The position numbers and the translations under genes are program-made. The notes beneath the pieces were generated by a model that saw only the letters and a list, made by a program, of their open reading frames with translations, did not search any database and had not been told where the DNA came from. A DNA stretch of 19,466 nucleotides from Methylotetracoccus sp. (GTDB lineage Bacteria; Pseudomonadota; Gammaproteobacteria; Methylococcales; Methylococcaceae), in the NCBI GenBank assembly GCA_025458755.1, contig JALORT010000004.1:1-19466 (forward strand), given 5' to 3'. Below, one piece after another: positions 7,690 through 16,700 of the stretch (positions are counted from its first letter, which is position 1; every line of letters begins with the position of its first letter).

Positions 7690-8277
7690 TCAGCGGTGAC
7701 CGTGCTTGCGGTCGTCGCTGGGCGAGAGGATTTCGCCTCTGCTGCAGTCAGCTTCAGGCCGGCCGGACAATGCAACCGACCTGAAGGACGCCGGCCGAAG
7801 CTGTGACCGATTCAGCCACCCCAACCACAAACCGATGAAGGTGGCCGCAAGCAAACCTTCCCACATCACCTCATGCGCAAATGCGAATGCGCCCGGCGCG
7901 TAGACTCCGAGATAGAACAGGTGGGTAAGTCGAAGCAGATTGACACCGATCAGGACCGGGACGCCCACGGCGATCCCTGACCACTTTGCCTTGGCCGATC
8001 CGGAGCACGCCAGCAGGCAGACAATAAAGGTGACCACGGGAACGAATCCGGTGCACGTATAGGCAACCTGGTAGGCAAAACCCGCCGGATGGATGAGGAA
8101 TGCACCGTCGCGTACCACGGCGATGCCGATGTGCTGCAGCACATCGGCCGTCACGCTCGCCGTGAGTACCGCGAGAGGTGCCAGAAACGGTCCCAGCACC
8201 TCGTCGCGGTAAACGAGAAACATCGCTCCGCCGTAGCCTAGCATCACCGCGGCGAAGCGGAGGTTGAGCGGCTTCAT
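7690..8277 (-). CDS. Exosortase, XrtH-like
   Basis: Exosortases are polytopic inner-membrane cysteine transpeptidase-like enzymes that recognise C-terminal CTERM signals of exported proteins. This 195-aa protein has several hydrophobic helices and the family's catalytic residues. Cys75 lies in AYTCTGFVP, Arg116 in NLLRLTHLFYLG, and His135 in FAFAHEVMWEG. Its short length, lacking the N-terminal extra helices of XrtA, and its neighbour's tail resemble the XrtH/IPTLxxWG-CTERM group; this subtype call is from memory and tentative. A charged, non-membrane tail of about 35 residues follows the last helix. It starts 66 bases after the stop of the S8 protease gene on the same strand, so the two likely form an operon and the protease is its evident substrate. 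Confidence 0.88.
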   Translation of the reverse strand: MKPLNLRFAAVMLGYGGAMFLVYRDEVLGPFLAPLAVLTASVTADVLQHIGIAVVRDGAFLIHPAGFAYQVAYTCTGFVPVVTFIVCLLACSGSAKAKWSGIAVGVPVLIGVNLLRLTHLFYLGVYAPGAFAFAHEVMWEGLLAATFIGLWLGWLNRSQLRPASFRSVALSGRPEADCSRGEILSPSDDRKHGHR

Positions 8278-8343
8278 GCCGACCGCCCTAAGCCCGAGTG
8301 AGGAACAGACAACGGGTTACGTTATTGCCGTTCACGGTCACAC

Positions 8344-8433
8344 TCAGGTGGCAACGCGGCGTCCCTGAAACAGCCCGATCGCGATGATGCCGGCCAACAG
8401 CATCACCATTCCCGTCGTCGAGAAGTCAGGCAC
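8344..8433 (-). other. CTERM-type exosortase recognition signal of the S8 protease
   Basis: These bases encode the last 29 residues of the protease and the stop codon. The arrangement is a short motif VPDFSTTG, a helix MVMLLAGIIAIGLF, and a basic end QGRRVAT. This is the three-part plan of PEP-CTERM and IPTLxxWG-CTERM sorting domains. The motif differs from the standard ones: VP in place of IP, and no Trp before the Gly. That suggests a signal tuned to the neighbouring exosortase. Confidence 0.75.
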
Positions 8434-10167
8434 CTGCTGCACGCTGATGCTCCGTTTCACCTGATTTCCACCCGCCTCAGCGGACACCGCCGTCTGGCCC
8501 GCGGCCTTGGCGCTCACTGTCGTCTGTGCCTGCCCGGCGTTGTTCGTGACCGCGGAAGTCGGCGAGACCGAGGCGACGCTACTGTTGTCGGAGCCGAACG
8601 CCACGCTGGTGCCGGGCTGCGGTGCACCGTTCAACTGCACGGATGCCTTTGCAGTGATCGTTTCCCCCACGTTGTAAGACGACTTGTCAGGATCCAGATC
8701 CAGCACGACGCGCACACCGCCCGGCGGAGGCGTTCCGCCCTTCGGCGTCCGTAAAGCGCTGAGCAACCCCGCACCACAGGGTTGCGGACACTGCGACGAA
8801 TCCCTGGGATACACGGCTTTCTGGAGTTCGGTCACCAGGGTCGCCGGAGTGAGCGCAGGATCCTGTGCGATCCAGAGTGCAGCCACGCCCGCCACGTGCG
8901 GTGCCGCCATGGACGTGCCGTTGTAGTAGGAATATCCGGTGCCAAGGGCACAGGCGCCGCTGTTGTCGTTCCCCACCGTGCTCAGGATGCCATCCTGCGG
9001 AAGGGAGCAGCTCTTGTGCAGACCACCGGGGGCCAGGATCTCGACCGTCGTGCCGAAGTTGGACCAAGGGGTCAGCGCTCCGCGCGGATCGGCCGCGGCG
9101 ACGGTGATCACGTTGTTGCAGCCCGCCGGGGAGTAACCGGATGCGTCCTTGCCGTCGTTGCCTGCGGCGACCACCACCGTCACGCCTTTGGCGACGGCGT
9201 CATTGATTGCCGACTGCATCGCGGGAGACAACAGGCAGCGCGACCCTCCGCCGAGACTCATGTTGATCACTTTCGACGGGGTGGCGTTCGCCGGCACGCC
9301 GGGTACGGTAAGGCCGGCAGCCCAGCGGATGGCATCATTAATGTCCGAGGTCGACCCACCGCACTTGCCCAGGACCCTCACGGCCTGCACTTTGACCGTC
9401 CAGTTGATGCCGGCGATACCCAGGTTGTTATCGGTCTTGCCGACACCGATCGTGCCGGCGACGTGGGTTCCGTGCCAGCTGTTCGGCTGCGCCTGCGGGG
9501 GTTGTCCGAAACCGCATTCTCCCGCCGCCATGCCGTCGCCGGGATCCGAAGGATCACCGTCGCGTCCATCGCCGTCATTGGCTCGGGTCACGTCGCTAAT
9601 CATATCGTAGCCGTCCACCAGATTGGGCGAGCCAACGATGTCCTCATGCGTTTTCACAATGCCGGTGTCGATGACCGCCACGACCACATTGCCGCCCGTG
9701 CTGGCGTCCCAGGCTTTGGGCAAGTCGATGCCGCCGGGCGATTCGCCGGTTCCCGATCCGTTGTTGAAGTAATGCCACTGTTTTGCGTACAGCGGATCGT
9801 TGGGCGTCTTCATCGCGTACAGGATGTAATTCGGCTGCGCATATTCCACATCCGGCCGCTTTTTCAGGTCCTCGACCACAGTCAAGGTTTGATCCTTGGC
9901 CTGGGCGGCGGACATGGTGCTCAGTACGGAGGATTCAATGCGGTAGATGATCTCTCCCCCCGATGTCAGCTGATCCGCGGCGTGGAGACTAAAGGCATTA
10001 AGGTCATCACCCGAGAGGCTTTGCCGGGGCTTCATCTTCACGATGATCTCCCCGGGAACGAAGTCGGGCTCGGGCGGCATGCCCCGCCCCTCCAGGGCAT
10101 GAACTGGAAGCACATGCAGCGCGAGGCTGGCAAGCGCTATGGTGCTGACGGCGACTAGCTTCTTCAT
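8344..10167 (-). CDS. Secreted subtilisin-like S8 serine protease with exosortase sorting tail
   Basis: This is an exported serine endopeptidase of 607 aa. Domains in order are: signal peptide (1-25, ending VHA); propeptide of I9-like type (about 36-119), opening FVPGEIIVKMK and closing VEYAQPNYILYAM; peptidase S8 domain (about 145-475) with the triad D167 (VIDTGI), H232 (WHGTHVAGTIG) and S419 (YNGTSMAAPHVAG) plus oxyanion Asn336 (AAGND); an Ig-like domain (about 485-577); and a C-terminal sorting signal from residue 579. That signal is VPDFSTTG, a hydrophobic helix, then QGRR. An Asp-rich loop at 198-212 may bind calcium. Several Cys pairs suggest disulfides. ATG at 10167 has GGAGA seven bases upstream. 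The adjacent exosortase should anchor or release it at the cell surface. All catalytic residues are present, so it should be active. Confidence 0.95.
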   Translation of the reverse strand: MKKLVAVSTIALASLALHVLPVHALEGRGMPPEPDFVPGEIIVKMKPRQSLSGDDLNAFSLHAADQLTSGGEIIYRIESSVLSTMSAAQAKDQTLTVVEDLKKRPDVEYAQPNYILYAMKTPNDPLYAKQWHYFNNGSGTGESPGGIDLPKAWDASTGGNVVVAVIDTGIVKTHEDIVGSPNLVDGYDMISDVTRANDGDGRDGDPSDPGDGMAAGECGFGQPPQAQPNSWHGTHVAGTIGVGKTDNNLGIAGINWTVKVQAVRVLGKCGGSTSDINDAIRWAAGLTVPGVPANATPSKVINMSLGGGSRCLLSPAMQSAINDAVAKGVTVVVAAGNDGKDASGYSPAGCNNVITVAAADPRGALTPWSNFGTTVEILAPGGLHKSCSLPQDGILSTVGNDNSGACALGTGYSYYNGTSMAAPHVAGVAALWIAQDPALTPATLVTELQKAVYPRDSSQCPQPCGAGLLSALRTPKGGTPPPGGVRVVLDLDPDKSSYNVGETITAKASVQLNGAPQPGTSVAFGSDNSSVASVSPTSAVTNNAGQAQTTVSAKAAGQTAVSAEAGGNQVKRSISVQQVPDFSTTGMVMLLAGIIAIGLFQGRRVAT

Positions 10168-10285
10168 GGTTATATCTCCTACAACCCTGTGTTAGAGTTC
10201 CCGAGAGGCACCCTGACAGTAACCCGTCGGGTCTTTACTGGCCTGTGCTTATGGTCATAACCTCCATTAGTGGTGATGAAAACTT
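10168..10285. promoter_or_regulatory. Divergent promoter region between the protease and the double-propeptide gene
   Basis: Only 118 bases separate the two start codons, so the genes probably share control. The stretch holds the protease ribosome site (GGAGA on the minus strand), an 11-bp dyad ACCCG-T-CGGGT at 10222-10232, and an outer pair CCCGA/TCGGG around it. These could be operator half-sites. No canonical -35/-10 pair was convincing on either strand. Confidence 0.4.
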
Positions 10286-10981
10286 ATGTTGCTTCAACGA
10301 GTTGATGATAATCTGGCGCTCCTCGCGGCACTCTTTGCGGTGATCGCGATGATTGTGGTCGGCATGGCGACACCAGCTTCTGCGGTGGCGGGCGAGGAAA
10401 CGCCGGCATTCGCACCCGGCGAAGTCATGGTCAAATTCCGTGCGGGTACCGAGGCGAGCCGCGCGGTCTCGCGGTCCGCCCGGGGCGACCCGCCGTCGTT
10501 GGAAGGTCTCATGCCAACCTCACGACTGCTGACCGAGAAGACGGGAATTCCACTCCGCGCAAAACAGTTATTGAGCGGCGATTGGGTTCTTTTTGTTATC
10601 GACCTGGACATGCTGACCACGCAGGCGTCTGCGCAGCTCAAGAAGCAGGATAACGTGACCGACGTCGGCCTCGAAGCGGGCGAAACAGGAGGGGTCAGCC
10701 AGCCGGCGACCAAGGACCTTGACGTGACCTTTCGACCCGGCAGTCCGGCGGCGGCATTGATCGAGGAGACGGCAACGGCGGATTCGGAGAAGCGTCTCGC
10801 CGCGTTGGTCGAAGACCTAGGGAAGCGTCTTGCGTTGCCGTTCTCAGGCAAAGTCGAGGCGAAACACCTCCGACTGCGGGTTGATCTGCAGAAGCTGACA
10901 GCCCAGTTGGCTGAACGGCTTGGCGGTTTCGGGGACATGGTGGAGAGCGCCCAGCTGAACTACATCGCGCGGGCCATGTAG
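10286..10981 (+). CDS. Secreted protein with two tandem S8-propeptide-like (I9-like) domains
   Basis: This 231-aa protein has a signal peptide (hydrophobic 10-27, cleavage likely after ASA at 31-33) and no known catalytic motif. Its first half (about 42-130) opens FAPGEVMVKFRAG, nearly the same as the propeptide opening FVPGEIIVKMK of the divergent S8 protease. It goes on to a pattern like the propeptide core. The second half (about 144-231) opens DLDVTFRPGSP and closes AQLNYIARAM, matching the propeptide ending AQPNYILYAM. I infer two copies of an inhibitor I9-like fold without a protease attached. Such proteins could inhibit the neighbouring protease, help it fold, or protect the cell from it. 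There is no sorting tail, so it should be periplasmic or secreted. The ATG at 10286 has only a weak ribosome site; an ATG ten bases upstream stops at once. The homology is by eye and needs a profile search. Confidence 0.75.
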   Translation: MLLQRVDDNLALLAALFAVIAMIVVGMATPASAVAGEETPAFAPGEVMVKFRAGTEASRAVSRSARGDPPSLEGLMPTSRLLTEKTGIPLRAKQLLSGDWVLFVIDLDMLTTQASAQLKKQDNVTDVGLEAGETGGVSQPATKDLDVTFRPGSPAAALIEETATADSEKRLAALVEDLGKRLALPFSGKVEAKHLRLRVDLQKLTAQLAERLGGFGDMVESAQLNYIARAM

Positions 10982-11314
10982 CGCGCAGTGCGGCGGCGTC
11001 GCGATGTGAGGCCGCCCGGGAATTTCGGTTGGCTTCGCCCCGTCGTGGAAGCCCATGAACTCAGAACTCCTCGTAACATTTCGCCCCCCCGGCGTCGTTA
11101 ATCGAAGTGCTGCTGCATCCAGCTCAACTCATCATGCTCTCGACGTTGGAAGCTTGTCAAATCGACACTCGAGGGCGGCGATTCGATGGTTTGCAGAAAG
11201 AACCGACGGTCTGTTCCCCTGTCAGCTGAGATCCAGCAGAGTTGGCACGCGCGAAGGGAGCGTCGGCACCGCGATCAGGGCTGCCTTCACTGCTGCCGAC
11301 TTCAGCGAGCGGAT
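10982..11314. other. 333-base gap between convergent genes; hairpins only
   Basis: The genes on both sides end here, so terminators are expected. A GGCGGC/GCCGCC stem (10992-10997 and 11011-11016) follows the stop of the propeptide-like gene, without a T-tract. The open frame 11055-11366 on the plus strand runs into the 3' end of the next gene, has no ribosome site or recognisable domain, and I do not count it as real. Confidence 0.4.
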
Positions 11315-11335
11315 TTACGGGAACGGAAATCCGCT
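11308..11335 (-). terminator. Possible hairpin overlapping the stop codon of the DUF1353-like gene
   Basis: AGCGGATTT (11308-11316) and AAATCCGCT (11327-11335) pair perfectly over 9 bp with a 10-base loop. The stem spans the TAA at 11315-11317. The stem is strong but no T-run follows on the minus strand, so termination or 3'-end protection is only a possibility. Confidence 0.35.
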
Positions 11336-12133
11336 GACGCGCATTGTGGTGCTGGGCGCCGCCTGATCCTCTTTGATCGCCCGCGCGCCGAAATGGCGCA
11401 CCGCGAAGTGGTAGAGCCTCGCCAGCGGGGCAGGCAGCCCGGAGGCGAGCAGCATGTCGTGGAACTGCCGATCGACATCCTTCTTGGCAATGGGGATCAA
11501 GCCCAGATACTGATAAAGCGCGTCGTGAACCAGGCTGGCGTAGTGCGCCTTGGGCCAAAACGGCTCCCGGGTCACAAAATTGCCTCGGTCGTCCACTGAC
11601 TGGACCGTTTCGCAGCGTTCCCACCAGTCGGGCGTACCGATCAGGGCAAGCCAATAAAACAGCCGTTTGGGAGTACAGCCGTCCCAGGCGTAGGTACGCG
11701 GGCTCCGGATGTCGTAGGTCACTTCGGTGCGATCCGGATTCACCGTGCATCGCCCCGGGTTCACCACGATGTGGCCGTCATGGATGATCAGCCAGTCGCT
11801 GTAGAAGAACTTGTCCTTGGCGATTGCGGCCTGCCGGATCAACGGATAGTCGATGTAATTGATCCACGCCCCTTCCCGATCACGGCCGTGAAAGCCCCAT
11901 TTTTCGAGTTCTCTCTGCTTGGCCTTGGCCGCGCGTTTCCTGCGTTCGGCCAGCCCGATCCAGCGCGGAAGTCCGAACCCCAGATAGACGATGACTCCTG
12001 CAATGATCAGGGGCGGAATGCTTTCGCGGCTCAAGAAATAGGCGCCGCCCAACAGGACGATGCCGATCACCGTCACGGCGAACAGGGCATTGTCCCGATA
12101 CGGCGAGCGCGGGCTAAGTTTGACTGCGTTCAT
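11315..12133 (-). CDS. Membrane protein with DUF1353-like domain, last gene of the formate dehydrogenase cluster
   Basis: The 272-aa protein begins with two hydrophobic helices (about 16-34 and 39-57), then a basic linker (AERRKRAAKAKQ), then a soluble domain. Its last third matches the DUF1353 pattern: an aromatic stretch (REPFWPKAHYAS), the conserved SLVHDALYQYLG (H203, D204), a KKDVDRQFHDMLLASG element with D221, and LARLYHFAVRHFGA. DUF1353 is best known from phage and a few bacterial proteins and has no assigned reaction; the conserved His/Asp pair suggests metal binding, which is inference. The ATG at 12133 has GGGGAAG about six bases upstream. It begins 63 bases after the gamma-subunit gene on the same strand, so it is probably co-transcribed with the dehydrogenase. 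Its position suggests a link to the enzyme, but nothing proves it. Confidence 0.85.
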   Translation of the reverse strand: MNAVKLSPRSPYRDNALFAVTVIGIVLLGGAYFLSRESIPPLIIAGVIVYLGFGLPRWIGLAERRKRAAKAKQRELEKWGFHGRDREGAWINYIDYPLIRQAAIAKDKFFYSDWLIIHDGHIVVNPGRCTVNPDRTEVTYDIRSPRTYAWDGCTPKRLFYWLALIGTPDWWERCETVQSVDDRGNFVTREPFWPKAHYASLVHDALYQYLGLIPIAKKDVDRQFHDMLLASGLPAPLARLYHFAVRHFGARAIKEDQAAPSTTMRVSGFPFP

Positions 12134-12196
12134 GCTTCTTCCCCGAATGAACTCATCGTGACTGGCCGGTTGGCCGAACGTGTCGCCGGCGTTGGC

Positions 12197-12841
12197 TCAG
12201 TGGTCCTCGCCCCGTATCGCGCGCCGGTACCAGCCGGGATGGTGTTTGGCCGCCCATGCACGGCTGACGGTGCCGCGCACCATCGCGCCGATCGTGCCCT
12301 TGATCCAGAGGGCCGCATAGATGTGGACGATGATGCCGCTGATCATCACGAACGCGGAGACCGCATGCAGCAGCACGGCGATGCGCACGACCTCGATCGG
12401 GAAGAAGTGCGCGAACCACGGCCGCCAGATGATGACGCCGGTCACCAGCAGCGTCGGAATCGTCGCGATCATGGTCCAGAACAGCAGCTTCTGCCCGGCA
12501 TTGTAGCGGTCGACTTCCGGCAGCCGGTCTTCGCGGTTCTGCACCACGTCGCCGATCTGCTTCAGCCACTGGACGTCATTCTTGCTCAGCAGGTTGTGAT
12601 GCCAGAACTTCAGTGCCAGCAGACTGAACGAGATGAACATCACCACGCCGATAAAGGGGTGCAGGATGCGCGTCCAGGTGCCCCCGCCGAAGAACTGGCT
12701 GAACCAGAACATCGACGGATGAAACAGCGCTAGACCCGAAAAGGTCAGCATCAGAAAGGTGATGGCAGTGATCCAGTGATTTAGCCGCTCACCCGCGTTG
12801 TAGCGTTGGAGCAGCAGCGTCGGTTGCGGTGTCGCGCTCAT
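12197..12841 (-). CDS. fdnI: Formate dehydrogenase gamma subunit, cytochrome b556
   Basis: This integral membrane diheme cytochrome b takes electrons from the beta subunit and reduces quinone. It has 214 aa and four hydrophobic helices. The heme-ligand histidines of Escherichia coli FdnI (18, 57, 155, 169) have clear counterparts here at a constant offset of four: H22 (GERLNHW), H61 (ILHPFIG), H159 (VLLHAVSAF) and H173 ([10 protein letters not shown]). The C-terminal KHHPGWYR is also typical. Its ATG overlaps the TGA of the beta gene as ATGA, a sign of translational coupling. The symbol could equally be fdoI, or fdhC in other naming; the sequence does not separate the N and O types. Confidence 0.95.
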   Translation of the reverse strand: MSATPQPTLLLQRYNAGERLNHWITAITFLMLTFSGLALFHPSMFWFSQFFGGGTWTRILHPFIGVVMFISFSLLALKFWHHNLLSKNDVQWLKQIGDVVQNREDRLPEVDRYNAGQKLLFWTMIATIPTLLVTGVIIWRPWFAHFFPIEVVRIAVLLHAVSAFVMISGIIVHIYAALWIKGTIGAMVRGTVSRAWAAKHHPGWYRRAIRGEDH

Positions 12842-13710
12842 GCGTGATGCTCCTCTTCATCGTCGTCCGTTTCGTTCGGGCCGACCGTGACGTAGTGGAA
12901 GAATCCGGCCAGCGCGGTGAAAAACATCGCCGCGGTCGCGAGCGGCTTCATCACTCCCTTCCAGACCGAAACCATCGCGCTGATGGCCGGATCCTTCGGC
13001 AGATCGTTGTAAATCTGCGGCTTGTCGGCATGGTGCAAGACGTACATCACGTGCGTGCCGCCGACGCCCGGCGGGTCGTACAGACCAGCATCCTCGAAGC
13101 CGCGCTCCTTCAAGTCGACGATCCGTTCGTTGGCGTGCTGGATCATGTCCTCTTTGCTGCCGAAGACCAATGCCTGGGTGGGACAGGCCTTGATGCAGGC
13201 CGGCTCCAGCCCGACCGCCACGCGATCCGAACAGAGCGTGCACTTGTAGACCTTGCCGTCCTTTTTCGACAAGCGCGGGATGTCGAAAGGGCAGCCGGCG
13301 ATGCAGTAGCCACAGCCGATGCAATGTTCCTCGTGGAAATCGACGATGCCGTTGGAATACTGGACGATCGCTCCCGGCGAAGGGCAGGCTTTCAGGCAGC
13401 CGGGATCCGCGCAGTGCATGCAGCCGTCCTTGCGGATCAGCCATTCCAGCGGCCCATTCTCCTCGGTTTCGGCGAAGCGCATCACGGTCCAACTGTTCGC
13501 AGTCAGATCGTGGGGATTCTGGTAGGAACCCTCGTTGATTCCGACCTCTTCGCGCACGTCGTTCCATTCCTGACAGGCGGACTGACAGGCTTTGCAGCCG
13601 ATGCACTTGGTGACGTCGATCAGTTTCGCCACCTCGGTCATCTGCCGCTGTTGCGGGCTCGGCGTGGTGGTGGCGGAGCGGCGGAGTATGTCGAGCGATT
13701 GTAGTGCCAT
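12838..13710 (-). CDS. fdnH: Formate dehydrogenase beta subunit, four [4Fe-4S] clusters
   Basis: The beta subunit carries electrons from the periplasmic alpha subunit to the membrane heme protein. The 290-aa product has four cysteine groups for [4Fe-4S] clusters: [11 protein letters not shown] (36-46), [24 protein letters not shown], and CTLC paired with CIKAC. The [15 protein letters not shown] segment follows, then one C-terminal membrane helix with HYVTVGPNE and an acidic EEEHHA end, just as in FdnH/FdoH. I chose the ATG at 13710 because [14 protein letters not shown] matches the family N-terminus and GGAGG lies seven bases upstream. The frame stays open a further 14 codons into fdnG. Only two bases separate it from the alpha stop codon. 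Confidence 0.96.
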   Translation of the reverse strand: MALQSLDILRRSATTTPSPQQRQMTEVAKLIDVTKCIGCKACQSACQEWNDVREEVGINEGSYQNPHDLTANSWTVMRFAETEENGPLEWLIRKDGCMHCADPGCLKACPSPGAIVQYSNGIVDFHEEHCIGCGYCIAGCPFDIPRLSKKDGKVYKCTLCSDRVAVGLEPACIKACPTQALVFGSKEDMIQHANERIVDLKERGFEDAGLYDPPGVGGTHVMYVLHHADKPQIYNDLPKDPAISAMVSVWKGVMKPLATAAMFFTALAGFFHYVTVGPNETDDDEEEHHA

Positions 13711-13712
13711 GG

Positions 13713-16700
13713 TTAAGCCTCCGTCCGCCCTTTCAAAATGCGTCGCAGCCATGACACCCGTTCCACACCGGCCTCGAGCTTTACCTCGGGACGCGCCCGC
13801 TCCTCATGTCCTTCGCCCGGCTTGTGGGTATGGGGCATGAGTTCGCTCAGATCCTTCTCCACATTGACCAGAAAGGCCTTGAACTCCGGCGTCTGGGTGT
13901 TGGCATCGCCCAAGTACGGGGTCAGGTTGTTACAGAAGAAACCCTTGCGCGTTAGCCCCATGAACCCCCAGTGCACCGGAATACCGATTTGGTGCACGGT
14001 TTGGCTGCCGACCTTCAACGCCCTGATCCGTTTCGTGACCATCGCGACGGCCTTGATGTGGCCGCGCTTAGAGCGCACGGTGACGCGCTCCCCATTGCGG
14101 ATTCCCAACTCGGCCGCCAACTCGACGCCGATTTCCACGAATTGTTCGGGTTGCAGCGAGGCATTGATCCGCACGTGGTCGGTCCAGGTGTTGAACAGCT
14201 CGGTCAGGCGGTAGGTGGTCGCGACATACGGAAACTCCTCCCTGTCGCCGAGCATCGCCCGATCGTTGGGAAACACGCGCGCCGCCGGGTTGCTAATGAC
14301 GTTGGGATGCAGCGGGTTGGTCCCCAGCGGGGTCTCGAAAGGTTCGTAATGCTCGGGAAACGGGCCGTCGGCCAGGCGGTCGGCGCAGAACAGGCGTCCG
14401 ACACCCTCGGGGTTCATGATGAAGGGCGACATCTCGCCGCCGGGCGGCACGTCCGTCTTGTAATCCGGTACGTCCAGACCGCTCCACCGCCTCCCGTCCC
14501 ATGCGATGATCTTGCGCTTCTCGTTCCAGGGCTTGCCGGCAGGATCGCACGATGCTCGGTTGTAAAGGATGCGCCGGTTGGCCGGCCACGCCCAGGCCCA
14601 GCCCGGCGCAATCCCCATACCGGTGGGGTCGGCGGTATCGCGCCGCGCCATCTGATTGCCGGCTTCGGTCCAGGCGCCGCTGAAGATCCAGTTGCCGCAG
14701 GCCGTGGTGCCGTCATCGCGCAACTGCGCGAAACCCGACAACTGCTGACCCGACCGGACCTGGACCTGACCGGGAGTCTCAGGATCGGCCAGATCAGCGA
14801 GGGCGTAGCCGCTGTACTCCCGGGCCAATTCTCCGGGTGTGGGTTCCTCCGGCGTCCTATAGGGCCAGTGCAGGTTCAGAATGGGTTCGGGGAATGCCCC
14901 CCCTTCGTTCCGATACAGCTCCTTCAGCCGCAGATACAGATCGGACATGATCTCGATATCGTTCCGGGCTTCGCCGGGCGGCTCCGCACCTTTCCAGTGC
15001 CACTGCAGCCAGCGTGAGCTGTTGACCAGTGAGCCGTCCTCTTCGGCAAAACAGGTGGTGGGTAGCCGGAAGACCTCGGTCTCGATCGTCGCGGGATTCA
15101 CGTCATTATGCTCGCCGTAGTTCTGCCAGAACTCGGAGGTGTCGGTCGCCAGCGGGTCCATGACCACCATGAATTTCAGCTTGGATAGCGCGGCGCTGAC
15201 CTTGCCCTTGTCCGGATAGGAGGCCAGCGGGTTGAAACCCTGGCAGACGAAGCCGTTGACCTTGCCTTGCGCCATCAGATCGAACATCCGCATGCTGTCG
15301 TACGGCTTGTCCAGCTTGGGCAGCCAGTCGTAGCAGTAATCGTTGCCCCGCGTGGCCGCACCGCCATACCAGGCTTTCATCAGGCTGGTATGGAATTTGG
15401 GAAGGTTCGACCAGTAGCTCCATTGGCCCGGCCGGAGCGGTTTCAATGTGCGCTTTTCCAGATAGCCGGCGCGGTCGGTTTCGTGGTCCCTGGGCAGAGT
15501 GATGTAGCCCGGCAGCATCTCGGTCAACAGGCCCAAGTCGCTCAGACCTTGAATGTTGGAGTGGCCGCGCAGTGCGTTGACTCCGCCGCCGGACATGCCG
15601 ATGTTGCCCAGCAGCAGCTGGATCATCGCCATCGCGCGGATGTTTTGTACTCCGACGGAATGGTGGGTCCAGCCCAACGCATAGAGGCTGGTCAGGGTGC
15701 GGTCGGGGACGGCGGTGGAGGCGATCAGCGCACACACCTCGAGGAAAGCGTCCGTCGGCGTGCCGGTGATTTCCGTGACTAGCTCCGGCGTGTAGCGGTC
15801 GACGTGGGTTTTCAGCAACTGGAACACGCAGCGGGGATGCTGCAGACTTTGATCGACCTTGGCGTAGCCCTGTTCGTCCAGTTCGTATGTCCAGGTCCTG
15901 CGGTCGTAGCGCACTTCCGGGTTGCTCGCGTCGTAACCGCTGTAGAGACCGCCCTCGAAACGGAAGTCCCCGCGCACGATGAACGGCGCGTTGGTGTAGG
16001 CCTCAACATACTCATGGTTGATCGCGTCTTTGTCCAGCAGATACCGGATGACGCCGTTCAGGAAGGCGATGTCGGTGCCGGCGCGGATCGGGACGTAGAG
16101 GTCGGCAACGGCCGCCGTGCGATTGAACCGCGGGTCCACGACAATGAGCTTGGCCTTGTTCCGGGCTTTCGCTTCCACCGGCCATTTGAAGCCCACCGGG
16201 TGGGCCTCGGCCGGATTGCCGCCCATCGCGATGATCACGTCGGCGTTCTTGATGTCCATCCAGGTATTCGTCATCGCCCCGCGGCCGAAGCTGGCGGCGA
16301 GCGCGGAAACCGACGGCGCGTGACAGATCCGCGCCTGGCTGTCGAGCATCACGATGCCCAAGGCGCGGCAAATCTTGTTGGTGATGTAGCCGGTTTCGTT
16401 CGAGGCGGCGGAGGCAGCCAGAAAGCCGACCGATGTCCAGCGGTTGACGGTCTGCCCCTGCTCATTCTTCGCGATGAAATTGTGGTCGCGGTCCTCCTTG
16501 AGCCGCTTGGCGATGCGCTCCATGGCCCAATCCCAGGACACGCGCTTCCATTCGCCGCTACCGGGCGCACGGTATTCCGGGTATTTCAGCCGCGACGGGC
16601 TGTGCACGAAATCCAGCAGTCCGGACCCCTTCGGACACAAGCTGCCGCGGCTGACCGGGTGATCGGGATCACCTTCGATGTGGATGATCTCGGCCTTGAC

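Noticed and set aside
8782-10158. Long plus-strand open frame of 458 codons
   Set aside because: It lies opposite the S8 protease, its translation is His/Arg/Gly-rich without any domain, and high GC content makes such antisense frames common.
11055-11366. Plus-strand open frame of 103 codons starting MNSELLVTFRP
   Set aside because: The VTFRP start recalled the propeptide-like repeat, but the rest does not match, there is no ribosome site, and it overlaps the end of a convergent gene.
11771-12733. Plus-strand open frame of 320 codons
   Set aside because: It covers the antisense of the gamma subunit and DUF1353-like genes, and has an Asp/His/Arg-rich, domain-free translation.
16323-16325. 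Possible selenocysteine codon in fdnG
   Set aside because: The codon is TGT (Cys), not TGA, so no recoding is needed.
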